From positions 12,290 to 76,289 of the forward strand of contig CAZMTO010000005.1 in NCBI GenBank assembly GCA_964569265.1: a stretch of DNA of 64,000 bases, given 5' to 3'. Under the pieces are notes generated by a model that saw only the letters and a program-made list of their open reading frames with translations, was not told the origin of the DNA and ran no database searches. Position numbers and translations under genes: made by a program. Each line of letters opens with the position of its first letter. Position 1 is the first letter of the stretch. Source of the DNA: Avidehalobacter sp964569265 (GTDB lineage Bacteria > Bacillota > Dehalobacteriia > UBA4068 > UBA4997). Shown here in pieces: positions 42,461 through 49,937 of this stretch.

Positions 42461-43204
42461 ATGGCAGTAATTTCTATGAAGCAACTGCTGGAGGCCGGTG
42501 TACACTTTGGCCACCAAACCAGAAGATGGAACCCTAAAATGTCCCGTTTCATCTTTACCGAACGTAACGGTATCTACATTATCGACTTGCAGAAAACCGT
42601 TCACAAGGTAGACGAGGCTTACAACTTTGTTAAGTCCGTTGCCGCCGAAGGCAAGGATATCTTGTTTGTAGGCACCAAAAAGCAGGCGCAGGAGGCTATT
42701 AAAGACGAAGCTCTGCGCTGCGGTATGTTCTATGTAAACGAACGTTGGCTGGGCGGTATGCTCACCAACTTCAAAACCATCCAAACCCGTATCCGCCGCT
42801 TGAGAGAGCTGGAAAAGATGCAGGAGGACGGTACCTTTGATAAGCTCCCCAAAAAAGAAGTTGCTATGCTTAACAACGAAATGGAAAAGCTGGAGCGCTT
42901 TTTGGGCGGCATTAAGGATATGAAGCGTCAGCCCGGTGCAATGTTTATTGTAGACCCCAAAAAGGAACGCATTGCTGTTGCCGAAGCTAAGCGCCTGCAT
43001 ATTCCGATCATCGCAATTGTAGACACCAACTGCGACCCCGATGAGATCGATTATCCCATCCCCGGCAATGATGATGCTATCCGTGCTGTTCGTCTGCTTA
43101 CCGGCAAAATGGCTGATGCAGTTATCGAAGGCAACCAGGGCGTATCTATGGCCGAAGCTCCTGTTGAAGAAGCTGCCGAGGTAGAAGCTGTAGAGGCTGA
43201 ATAA
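42461..43204 (+). CDS. rpsB: 30S ribosomal protein S2
   Basis: A 247-residue ribosomal protein S2. Family segments MKQLLEAGVHFGHQTRRWNP, MSRFIFTERNGIYIIDLQKT, NERWLGGMLTNFKTI and IVDTNCDPDEIDYPIPGNDD are intact. The Glu/Ala-rich C-terminal tail is common. The ATG at 42461 is ~10 nt after AAGGAGG. Codons are those of a highly expressed gene. It starts the rpsB-tsf-pyrH-frr run. Confidence 0.98.
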   Translation: MAVISMKQLLEAGVHFGHQTRRWNPKMSRFIFTERNGIYIIDLQKTVHKVDEAYNFVKSVAAEGKDILFVGTKKQAQEAIKDEALRCGMFYVNERWLGGMLTNFKTIQTRIRRLRELEKMQEDGTFDKLPKKEVAMLNNEMEKLERFLGGIKDMKRQPGAMFIVDPKKERIAVAEAKRLHIPIIAIVDTNCDPDEIDYPIPGNDDAIRAVRLLTGKMADAVIEGNQGVSMAEAPVEEAAEVEAVEAE

Positions 43205-43245
43205 TCGGCAATCAGGCGTTATCTTTTGATACACTGACCTTTTTA

Positions 43246-43280
43246 AAAGGGGCAGGGGGCTTGCCTCTTGCTCCTTTTTT
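43246..43280 (+). terminator. Terminator/attenuator between rpsB and tsf
   Basis: AAAGGGGCAGGGGG (43246-43259) pairs, with two G-U wobbles, with CCTCTTGCTCCTTT (43264-43277) around a CTTG loop and ends in T6. It probably reduces read-through from rpsB into tsf. Confidence 0.8.
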
Positions 43281-43331
43281 GTAAAATCTGTAAAAATAAT
43301 AAAATTACCTTGTTTTAAGGAGGACACACAA

Positions 43332-44246
43332 ATGGCTATTACTGCATCTATGGTAAAAGATCTGCGTGAAAGAACCGGCGCCGGTATGATGGACTGCAAA
43401 AAAGCTTTGTCGGAGACCAACGGCGATATCGAAGCTGCTATCGATTACCTGCGTGAAAAGGGCCTTTCTCAGGCTGCTAAAAAATCCGGTCGTATTGCGG
43501 CCGAAGGTATTGTTGCTATCGGTTATTCTGCTGACGGCAAACAGGGCGCTATCATCGAAGTAAATTCGGAGACTGACTTTGTTGCTAAAAACCAGGAATT
43601 TGTTGATATGGTAAATTCCTTTGTTAACGTTGCGCTGGAAGGTGACTATGCTTCTGTTGAAGAACTGTTGGCCGCTGAATTGGGCGACGGCACTGTTAGC
43701 AGCGAGCTGACCGCTAAGATTGCTAAAATCGGTGAAAATATGAACATTCGTCGTTTTGTTAAGTATGCCGACGCTGACAGCGTTTGTGCAGGCTATGTTC
43801 ACGGCAACGGCAAAATCGGCGTTTTGGTAGAATTTGCTGCTGCTGGCGCTGATGTTGAAGTTGTTAAGACTATGGGCCGCGACGTTGCTATGCAGGTTGC
43901 ATCTATGAACCCCCAGTTTGTTGACGAAAGCGCTGTTGATCCGGAATATCTGGAACACGAAAAGAAGATTTTGGTACAGCAGGCTCTGGGTGAAGGCAAA
44001 CCCGCTGAGATCGTTGAAAAAATGGTTATGGGCCGCCTGAAGAAGGAACTGAAGGAAACCTGCCTGCTGGAGCAGAAGTTTGTTAAGAACGGCGATATTA
44101 ACGTTGCAGAATTTGTTAAGCAGATTAGCAAGGCTGCCGGTGCCGAAGTTACCGTAAAGGCATTTGTTCGTTACGAAGTTGGCGAAGGTATTGAAAAGAA
44201 GGTTGACGATTTGGCTGCCGAGGTTGCCAAGATGACCGCGAAATAA
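43332..44246 (+). CDS. tsf: Elongation factor Ts
   Basis: EF-Ts recycles EF-Tu by GDP release. This 304-residue form has the UBA-like N-terminus (MVKDLRERTGAGMMDCKKAL, LREKGLSQAAKKSGRIAAEG) and two core subdomains with EVNSETDFVAKNQEF and later KILVQQALGEGKPAEIVEKM. The length is that of the long EF-Ts form. AAGGAGG precedes the ATG at 43332. Confidence 0.98.
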   Translation: MAITASMVKDLRERTGAGMMDCKKALSETNGDIEAAIDYLREKGLSQAAKKSGRIAAEGIVAIGYSADGKQGAIIEVNSETDFVAKNQEFVDMVNSFVNVALEGDYASVEELLAAELGDGTVSSELTAKIAKIGENMNIRRFVKYADADSVCAGYVHGNGKIGVLVEFAAAGADVEVVKTMGRDVAMQVASMNPQFVDESAVDPEYLEHEKKILVQQALGEGKPAEIVEKMVMGRLKKELKETCLLEQKFVKNGDINVAEFVKQISKAAGAEVTVKAFVRYEVGEGIEKKVDDLAAEVAKMTAK

Positions 44247-44276
44247 GCTTTGCACAGGCTTTTTTAGTAAAAACAG

Positions 44277-44312
44277 CACCGCACGTTCCGCTGGGATGTG
44301 CGGTGTTTTTTT
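44277..44312 (+). terminator. Rho-independent terminator after tsf
   Basis: CACCGCAC (44277-44284) pairs with GTGCGGTG (44298-44305), followed by seven T (44306-44312). Confidence 0.93.
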
Positions 44313-44366
44313 GCGGGGCGCTGCTAAAAAATTTGGCGCCCGGCGGCAGTATATTGGTTTTGCACC

Positions 44367-44395
44367 TTGCAAACAACCGGGCAGTAATGTATAAT
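44367..44395 (+). promoter_or_regulatory. Promoter for pyrH-frr
   Basis: TTGCAA (44367-44372) and TATAAT (44390-44395) are 17 nt apart, 64 nt before the pyrH ATG. Confidence 0.8.
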
Positions 44396-44459
44396 ATAAT
44401 GTATTAAAGTATGTTATTTACCAAGTTGTTGCTAATGTTGATTGAGTGGAGGATGCTAA

Positions 44460-45179
44460 ATGTTAAAATACAAAAGAGTGGTTTTAAAGCTGTCGGGTGA
44501 AGCGCTGGCCGGTACACAGGGCTTTGGCATAGACCCTATTACTATTCAGTCGATTGCGATGCAGATAAAAGAGGTTTGCGAGCTTGGGCTGGAAACTGCC
44601 CTGGTGGTTGGCGGCGGTAATATCTGGCGCGGTGCCAGCGGCGCTAACAAGGGTATGGACAGAGCTACGGCCGACTATATGGGTATGCTGGCCACCGCTA
44701 TGAACGCTCTTGCCTTGCAGGATGCGCTGGAAAACATTGGGGTGGTAACCCGTGTGCAGTCGGCGGTAGAAATGCGCCAGTTTGCCGAGCCTTACATTCG
44801 CCGCAGGGCTATTCGTCATTTGGAAAAAGGCCGCGTGGTTATTTTTGCTGCGGGCACCGGCAACCCTTATTTTTCGACGGATACCACGGCAGCGCTGCGT
44901 GCTGCCGAAATGGAAGCCGATGCCATACTGATGGCTAAAAAAGGCGTAGACGGCGTTTACGACAGTGATCCGAAGCTTAACCCCGATGCTAAAAAGTATG
45001 AAACGCTGGACTTTTTAGAGGTGCTTAACAAGGGCTTGCAGGTTATGGATTCTACCGCGGCATCGCTTTGTATGGATAACGGCATACCGCTGGTGGTATT
45101 TAATTTAGAGGAGCCCGGCAATATTATGCGTGTAGTAAAAGGTGAACATATAGGAACAATTGTAGGAGGGAAAAAATAA
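44460..45179 (+). CDS. pyrH: Uridylate kinase
   Basis: UMP kinase, 239 residues, amino-acid-kinase fold. The N-terminal VVLKLSGEALAG loop, VVGGGNIWRG, RATADYMGMLATAMNALALQ, FAAGTGNPYFSTDTTAALRA and DGVYDSDPKLNPDA are diagnostic. It supplies UDP for RNA and cell-wall precursors. The ATG follows GGAGGA. The stop overlaps the frr ATG by one base. Confidence 0.98.
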   Translation: MLKYKRVVLKLSGEALAGTQGFGIDPITIQSIAMQIKEVCELGLETALVVGGGNIWRGASGANKGMDRATADYMGMLATAMNALALQDALENIGVVTRVQSAVEMRQFAEPYIRRRAIRHLEKGRVVIFAAGTGNPYFSTDTTAALRAAEMEADAILMAKKGVDGVYDSDPKLNPDAKKYETLDFLEVLNKGLQVMDSTAASLCMDNGIPLVVFNLEEPGNIMRVVKGEHIGTIVGGKK

Positions 45180-45739
45180 TGCCGACCAATGAGATTTTGA
45201 AAACAGCAGAAGAAAAAATGCAAAAAACCTACGAGGCTATGTGCCACGATTTTTCGGTGATGCGTGTGGGCAGAGCAGACCCGGCTATTTTGGATAAAAT
45301 TGTTGTTGATTATTACGGTGCGCCTACGCCCATTGGCCAAATGGCTAATATTGCCGTGCCGGACGCTCGTATGCTTACTATTACGCCGTGGGATCGCAGT
45401 ATGATTAAGGCTATTGAAAAGGCAATTTTAAATTCTGACCTGGGTATTAACCCCGCTAACGACGGCCAGATGATTAGATTGTCGGTGCCGCCGCTGACCG
45501 AGGAACGCCGCAAAGAGCTGGTTAAAACCTGTGGCAAACGCGCCGAAGAAGCTAAGGTTGCCGTGCGCAATATTCGCCGCGATGTAAACGATAGGCTGAA
45601 AGCGCTGGAAAAACAGACCGATGTGTCGGAGGACGAGGTTAAAAAGGCGCTGGATAAATCGCAGAAGCAGACTGACGATTGCATTAAAAAAATTGACGAA
45701 ACCTTGAAAAAGAAGGAAAAGGATATTTTGAGCGTATAA
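45179..45739 (+). CDS. frr: Ribosome recycling factor
   Basis: RRF, 186 residues, which with EF-G splits post-termination ribosomes. The three-helix/hinge layout is recognisable: FSVMRVGRADPAILDKIVV, PDARMLTITPWDRSMIKAIE, LGINPANDGQMIRLSVPPLT and the C-terminal helix ending in KKKEKDILSV. AGGAGGG at the end of pyrH provides the ribosome-binding site. In many Firmicutes uppS and cdsA follow; here a terminator and the fibre locus follow. Confidence 0.98.
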   Translation: MPTNEILKTAEEKMQKTYEAMCHDFSVMRVGRADPAILDKIVVDYYGAPTPIGQMANIAVPDARMLTITPWDRSMIKAIEKAILNSDLGINPANDGQMIRLSVPPLTEERRKELVKTCGKRAEEAKVAVRNIRRDVNDRLKALEKQTDVSEDEVKKALDKSQKQTDDCIKKIDETLKKKEKDILSV

Positions 45740-45754
45740 CGCAAAATAAATTGG

Positions 45755-45782
45755 GCGGCAGGCGCTTTGTCTGCCGCTTTTT
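45755..45782 (+). terminator. Rho-independent terminator after frr
   Basis: GCGGCAG (45755-45761) pairs with CTGCCGC (45771-45777), followed by five T (45778-45782). Confidence 0.92.
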
Positions 45783-45992
45783 GTATATTTTTGGCCAAAA
45801 ATAGAATTTTGTCGAATTGTATACAAAATGGATACCATTAAAACAGGGGTGTTTGGGGGGGCGATTTTCATTATATAAGAAGAAACACGTTGGCAAAAAA
45901 ATTTTTTGATGTCCATAAACGACGAAAATTGTCACTGAAAACGATGTTTTTTGTAATTTAAGCTGTTTTTTTTTTTTTTGAATTTGCGCCTA
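45783..45992. other. AT-rich non-coding stretch before the fibre locus
   Basis: No gene is seen between the frr terminator and the promoter at 45993. The stretch contains a perfect palindrome TTTTTGGCCAAAAA (45788-45801), a G-run near 45853-45860 and a 14-nt T-run (45966-45979) just upstream of the promoter. Confidence 0.6.
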
Positions 45993-46021
45993 TTGACTTG
46001 ACAAATATATCGTAGTATAAT
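45993..46021 (+). promoter_or_regulatory. Strong promoter of the fibre locus
   Basis: TTGACT (45993-45998), 17-nt spacer, consensus TATAAT (46016-46021). A second TTGACA starts at 45998 but is too close. The T-tract just upstream may act as an UP-like element. This is one of the best promoter matches in the window. Confidence 0.82.
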
Positions 46022-46034
46022 TTTTCTATAGAAA

Positions 46035-46052
46035 TTTGGCGTTTGAGCCAAA
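46035..46052. promoter_or_regulatory. Dyad TTTGGC-N6-GCCAAA, candidate TetR operator
   Basis: TTTGGC (46035-46040) and GCCAAA (46047-46052) form a perfect 6-bp dyad 13 nt after the -10, where a bound repressor would block the fibre promoter. Confidence 0.5.
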
Positions 46053-46102
46053 GCTGTCAAATAATTGTAAAAAAGTAATAAAAATAACACGGCAGATCAG
46101 GC

Positions 46103-46133
46103 TTTGGCAAACGTAAAAAGTGGGTCTGCCAAA
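46103..46133. promoter_or_regulatory. Second TTTGGC/GCCAAA dyad in the tetR leader
   Basis: TTTGGCA (46103-46109) and TGCCAAA (46127-46133) repeat the same half-sites at wider spacing. In the same stretch GGCAGA (46091-46096) can pair with TCTGCC (46125-46130), so an RNA hairpin is also possible. Confidence 0.4.
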
Positions 46134-46183
46134 AAATGGCCCAACAAATAAGTGGGCACTTATTTTGTAAACGGGGTGTTTGT

Positions 46184-46783
46184 TTGGACGAAACCAGCAT
46201 AAAGCAGGCTTTTATACGCGGTGCTGTGCGGGTTGTGGCACAAAAAGGGTTAGAAAACGCTACAACCAAGGCTATTGCTGCCGAGGCCAAATTAAACGAA
46301 GCTTACATATACAAGTGCTTTAGCGGCAAAGATGAGCTGCTTAGCACGGCGCTTTTGGTAGAAGATTGCAATTTTGCGGAATTGCTGCACGATATGCTGC
46401 TGCAAGAGCGTGAAAAAAACTGCGGGTGGAAGCAGCGCGCCTATGTTATATGGCGCAAAAGCTGGGATTTTATTCTGGAGGAGAAAGACGACTTTTTGTT
46501 TTATATCCGGTATTATTATTCCGCAAGCTGTATGATGCACGCATACAGGCAGCATTTAGAGATTTATCGCCCGGTGATAAAAATGGTAGAAGGTTCATTT
46601 AAGCCGGGCACTTATATGGAAATGCTTGTTCACCAGATATTTAGCACAATGTTGTTTTATGGCTTGCGGGTGACAAGCGGTGAACTGCCGAATAATGACG
46701 AAACTATGACTTGGGTTTTTGATCAGATATTTAATTTTGTGGCACCAAATGTGCGGCCCGAGTTTTTACAAGGAGAATGTTAA
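46184..46783 (+). CDS. TetR/AcrR-family transcriptional regulator
   Basis: A 199-residue regulator. The N-terminal helix-turn-helix is typical: AFIRGAVRVVAQKGLENATT, then IAAEAKLNEAYIYKCFSGKDELL. The larger C-terminal part is helical and aromatic-rich (DDFLFYIRYYYSASCMMHAY), fitting a ligand/dimer domain. The TTG at 46184 was chosen because GGGGTG (46173-46178) lies 5 nt upstream; an in-frame ATG at 46136 has no ribosome-binding site and abuts a dyad. It is the first gene of the fibre locus and overlaps sipW by 1 nt (TAATG), so it probably controls its own operon. The inducing signal is unknown. Confidence 0.85.
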   Translation: MDETSIKQAFIRGAVRVVAQKGLENATTKAIAAEAKLNEAYIYKCFSGKDELLSTALLVEDCNFAELLHDMLLQEREKNCGWKQRAYVIWRKSWDFILEEKDDFLFYIRYYYSASCMMHAYRQHLEIYRPVIKMVEGSFKPGTYMEMLVHQIFSTMLFYGLRVTSGELPNNDETMTWVFDQIFNFVAPNVRPEFLQGEC

Positions 46784-47352
46784 TGCAAACTGTTAAAAAA
46801 GTGTGGGATATTGTAAGTGGCATACTGGTGGCAGCCGTAGTAATTTTGGCCATTATGCTGGTAGGCGTAAGGCTGGTTGGCTTGCAGGTGTTCACGGTGC
46901 TTTCCGGGTCTATGGAGCCTACATACCATACGGGGTCTTTAATATACGTAAAAAGTATAGATACCGAAGATATTGAAGTTGGTATGCCCATAACCTTTAT
47001 GCTTAGTGAAGATACCATTGCCACGCACCGTGTGGTAGGCATTGTGCCGGATGAAAATGACCCGACGGTGGTGCGGTTTAGAACCAAGGGTGATGCTAAT
47101 AATGCGGAAGATGGCGGCCTGGTGCATTATAAAAATGTTATAGGCACGCCGGTGTTTACCATACCGCAGCTTGGCTATTTGGCGGATTATATTCAGCGGC
47201 CGCCGGGTATGTATGTAGCGATATCGGCGGGGGCAGTGTTGCTGCTGCTGGTATTTTTGCCGGATATTTTTGCCGAAGAAGAACCTAAAGATAAAAAGAA
47301 GAAGAAAAAAGGCCGGCCGGATGATGAACCGACCGACGAGCCCCAAAGCTAA
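46783..47352 (+). CDS. sipW: SipW-type signal peptidase I
   Basis: A 189-residue membrane signal peptidase of the ER/SipW branch. A transmembrane anchor (residues ~8-32) is followed by the nucleophile Ser43 in VLSGSMEPTY and by His82 in ATHRVVG, in place of the Lys of ordinary bacterial type I enzymes. RFRTKGDANNAEDGGLV is the third conserved box. A second membrane helix (~146-163) and a Lys/Asp/Glu-rich tail end the protein. SipW enzymes cleave the special signal peptides of TasA-like fibre subunits, five of which follow. The ATG at 46783 is 6 nt after AGGAGA; the ATG at 46777 abuts that site. Confidence 0.93.
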   Translation: MQTVKKVWDIVSGILVAAVVILAIMLVGVRLVGLQVFTVLSGSMEPTYHTGSLIYVKSIDTEDIEVGMPITFMLSEDTIATHRVVGIVPDENDPTVVRFRTKGDANNAEDGGLVHYKNVIGTPVFTIPQLGYLADYIQRPPGMYVAISAGAVLLLLVFLPDIFAEEEPKDKKKKKKGRPDDEPTDEPQS

Positions 47353-47423
47353 GGGGCCAAACAAGGTGGCAACGCCGCAAGGCTAACCATAAAAAATATT
47401 TTATTTTTAAGGAGGTTTTCTGT

Positions 47424-48089
47424 ATGAAAACAAGAAACAAAGCTTTACTGTTGTCCTTGTGCGCGGTGCTTATTTGTGCAGCATCTGTTATGGGGACGAT
47501 GGCGTACCTGACCAGCTCTGATACGGTTACTAACACGTTTACTGTTGGTAAGGTTGCCATTACGTTGGACGAAGCAAAGGTTGGTAATGATGGCAAGGCC
47601 CTTACCGGCCAGAGCGCTGCCCGTGTTGATAACAACGGCTACAAACTGATGCCCGGCCACGAGTACGACAAAGACCCGATTGTACATGTTGATTCTACCA
47701 GTGAAGACAGCTACCTGTTTGTTAAGGTAGTAAACGAAATTACTGCTATCGAAGATTCTACCAACACCGTTGCCAGCCAGATGGCTGCTAAGGGTTGGAA
47801 GGCTGTAGACGGCAAGGACGGCGTTTACGTTTATGTTGGCACCGCTGCCGGCGCAACTGCACCGCTGGCTGTTACCGCAGGCTCTAACGTAACTGTATTT
47901 GAAAAGATTAAGGTTGCCGGCACTGTTGATAACACCACTTTGGCTGGCTATGCAAACAAGACCATTACTGTAACCGCTTATGCAGTACAGAAGGACGGTT
48001 TTGAGGGCAAGACCGCTGCCCAGATTTGGGACGCAGCTTTCCCGGCTACTACTCCTGTAGTTCCTGAGCCTGTAGATCCTGCTGAATAA
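47424..48089 (+). CDS. SipW-dependent TasA/camelysin-like fibre subunit 1
   Basis: A 221-residue secreted protein. The signal peptide ends in the SipW-type motif MGTMAYLTSSDTVTNTFTVG, with likely cleavage after GTMA. The mature part has LMPGHEYDKDPIVHVDSTSE and DSYLFVKVVNE, the beta-strand pattern of TasA/camelysin-like domains, and a short Pro/Glu tail (TTPVVPEPVDPAE). It is codon-optimised (GCT, GGC, GAC, AAG), which suggests high expression. AGGAGG precedes the ATG. Function inferred: a structural subunit of an extracellular fibre, processed by the upstream SipW. Confidence 0.85.
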   Translation: MKTRNKALLLSLCAVLICAASVMGTMAYLTSSDTVTNTFTVGKVAITLDEAKVGNDGKALTGQSAARVDNNGYKLMPGHEYDKDPIVHVDSTSEDSYLFVKVVNEITAIEDSTNTVASQMAAKGWKAVDGKDGVYVYVGTAAGATAPLAVTAGSNVTVFEKIKVAGTVDNTTLAGYANKTITVTAYAVQKDGFEGKTAAQIWDAAFPATTPVVPEPVDPAE

Positions 48090-48095
48090 TTTACG

Positions 48096-48125
48096 TTATA
48101 TCCGGGTGTAAACCCGAATATATAA
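48096..48125 (+). other. Intercistronic hairpin with GTAA tetraloop
   Basis: CGGGT (48103-48107) and ACCCG (48112-48116) close a GNRA-type GTAA loop; flanking TTATAT/ATATAA (48096-48101, 48120-48125) extend it. There is no T-run, so mRNA stabilisation or partial termination is more likely than full termination. Confidence 0.55.
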
Positions 48126-48176
48126 ACTTGAATTTTGCAAAAAATTCTTTATTAATTGATAAGGAGGTGATATAAT

Positions 48177-48839
48177 ATGAAGAAAAAGAGTTTAGCGCTG
48201 GTTGCAGCTATGGCACTGTTGGTTGTTGGTGTTGTTAGCGGGTCTTTGGCGTGGTTAACCGATACCACCGGTGATGTTAAGAACACCTTTACCACCAGTG
48301 GCATTGATATTACCTTGGCTGAAACTTGGAACACCGATACTAATAATGACCAGAAAGCCGATGCTTGGCAGGCAAAAATGGTGCCCGGTTATGTGTATTC
48401 TAAGGACCCGAAGGTTACTGTTCTGAAAAATTCCGAAAAATGCTACTTGTTCGTTAAGGTAGTAGAAGCGGGCGCCCCGACTGATAAAGAGTTTGGTAGT
48501 TACCTGGATTACAGTATGGTAACAGATTGGAATGCCTTGTATGATGGTCCGGTAGATGAAAATGGACAATTAACAGGGAAGAAAGTTCCCAATGTTTACT
48601 ACCGTGTAGTTGATGCCTCAACTGCTGATCAGGAGTTTGCCGTAATACAAGACAATAAGGTTACTGTTAGAAGTAATCTCGGCAATGCCGAAATGGATGC
48701 CCTTGGCAATAATAGCCTTACCTTGACCGTTACCGCTTATGCTTCTCAGTATAACAAGAACCAGACTGAAACGTTTACTCCTTACGAGGCTTGGCAGAAC
48801 GTTCAGCCCACTACCGAGACTCCCGAAGTTGACGAGTAA
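48177..48839 (+). CDS. SipW-dependent TasA/camelysin-like fibre subunit 2
   Basis: A 220-residue secreted protein. The SipW-type signal ends SGSLAWLTDTTGDVKNTFTT (cleavage expected after GSLA). The mature domain has MVPGYVYSKDPKVTVLKNSE and KCYLFVKVVEAG, matching subunit 1 in the same positions, so the two are paralogues. The centre (nt ~48480-48680) uses rarer, more AT-rich codons than both ends. AAGGAGGTGAT gives a very strong ribosome-binding site. Role inferred: fibre subunit or accessory. Confidence 0.85.
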   Translation: MKKKSLALVAAMALLVVGVVSGSLAWLTDTTGDVKNTFTTSGIDITLAETWNTDTNNDQKADAWQAKMVPGYVYSKDPKVTVLKNSEKCYLFVKVVEAGAPTDKEFGSYLDYSMVTDWNALYDGPVDENGQLTGKKVPNVYYRVVDASTADQEFAVIQDNKVTVRSNLGNAEMDALGNNSLTLTVTAYASQYNKNQTETFTPYEAWQNVQPTTETPEVDE

Positions 48840-48849
48840 GCAAAACCAA

Positions 48850-48869
48850 TGTGCTGCGTATGCGGCACA
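48850..48869 (+). other. Intercistronic hairpin
   Basis: TGTGCTGC (48850-48857) pairs with GCGGCACA (48862-48869), one G-U pair, with a 4-nt loop and no T-run. It is 11 nt after the stop of subunit 2. Confidence 0.55.
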
Positions 48870-48936
48870 ACCCCTTTAACAGCGCAAAAATTTGCGCGTA
48901 TCCCCCCAAACAACAAATTCTAAAGGAGATTTAATC

Positions 48937-49770
48937 ATGAAAAAGAAGATTTTGTCTATTGCTACTTGCGCAGCTTTTGCAGCTTGCGCAATGATCGGCG
49001 GATCTTTGGCATACTTCACTGATACCGACAGCGAAACCAACACCTTTACCGTTGGTAACGTTACCATCGACCTGATTGAGCAGGAACGTGGCTTGGAAGA
49101 CGGTCAGCAAACTCTGGTAGACTTTGAACAGGGCAAGAAGCTGTACCCGATCGTTGGTTCCGCTCAGGGCGAAAAGGACAGCTTTGGCCTGCCTACCGCT
49201 AAAAACTACGTAGACAAGGTAGTTACCGTTAAAAACACCGGTACTGAAGCTGCTTACATCCGCGCTTACTTTGCTATCCCCTCCGCACTGGACGATGGCT
49301 ATGAAACCTTTAACGCCGGCAAGAACGTACTGCACTTCAACTTTGGTACCAAGATGGTAGACGGTGCGCCTGTTAGCACCGATGGTGTTGAATGGCTGTG
49401 GAAGCAGGCTAACGGCAAGTGGAACTACTATGAAACCACTATCGAAGGCATTAAGTACAACGTATACTTTGCTGACTATTATACCACCGTTGGTGCCGGT
49501 GCTACCACCGAGCGTTTGCTCAATGGCGTATATCTGGACAAGACCTTTGACGCTGAAACTGTAACTACTCAGAATGGCAAGAGCACTAAGTACTACGCAT
49601 TTGGCTCTGAGCTGACTCTGGATCAGGGTTGGAACTGGAGCGCTGTAAAGTGCCCCGTAGTTGCAGTAGCTGTACAGGCTGCCGGCTTTGACAATGCTAA
49701 TGCTGCTGTTACAGATGCATTTGGCGCTCAGTACAATCCGTGGGGCGGCGCTGTTACCAACTGGCAGTAA
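48937..49770 (+). CDS. SipW-dependent TasA/camelysin-like fibre subunit 3
   Basis: The largest of the five small SipW-type proteins, 277 residues. The signal is MKKKILSIATCAAFAACAMI and then GGSLAYFTDTDSETNTFTVG, a near-consensus SipW-type motif with cleavage after GSLA. The mature part includes YVDKVVTVKNTGTEAAYIRA, the strand-rich core of the TasA/camelysin fold, and an aromatic-rich C-terminal half (WNYYETTIEGIKYNVYFADY). Codon use is the most biased of the cluster, so this may be the major subunit. The ATG at 48937 follows AAAGGAG at 7 nt. It has no Pro-rich tail and no sorting signal. Confidence 0.87.
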   Translation: MKKKILSIATCAAFAACAMIGGSLAYFTDTDSETNTFTVGNVTIDLIEQERGLEDGQQTLVDFEQGKKLYPIVGSAQGEKDSFGLPTAKNYVDKVVTVKNTGTEAAYIRAYFAIPSALDDGYETFNAGKNVLHFNFGTKMVDGAPVSTDGVEWLWKQANGKWNYYETTIEGIKYNVYFADYYTTVGAGATTERLLNGVYLDKTFDAETVTTQNGKSTKYYAFGSELTLDQGWNWSAVKCPVVAVAVQAAGFDNANAAVTDAFGAQYNPWGGAVTNWQ

Positions 49771-49786
49771 TTTTCCACAAACAATT

Positions 49787-49880
49787 AACGGTTTAGCCGT
49801 TTAACATATGGTTATGCACCCCGCGCGGGTGCATGGCCATACGGAGGTATCCGGCCGCGGGGCTGGGTTTCTCCGTATGG
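49787..49880 (+). other. Structured intercistronic RNA between subunits 3 and 4
   Basis: Three stems follow one another in the 167-nt gap: AACGG/CCGTT (49787-49791, 49797-49801); TGCACCC/GGGTGCA (49815-49821, 49827-49833); and a 10-bp CCATACGGAG/CTCCGTATGG (49837-49846, 49871-49880) enclosing a GC-rich loop. The T-rich stretch after the last stem is weak. This may tune expression of later genes relative to subunit 3. Confidence 0.6.
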
Positions 49881-49937
49881 TCTGTTTGCAGTCCATACAA
49901 AAAAGGTCTATTAAACTTTTTAAGGAGGTTGTGCAGA

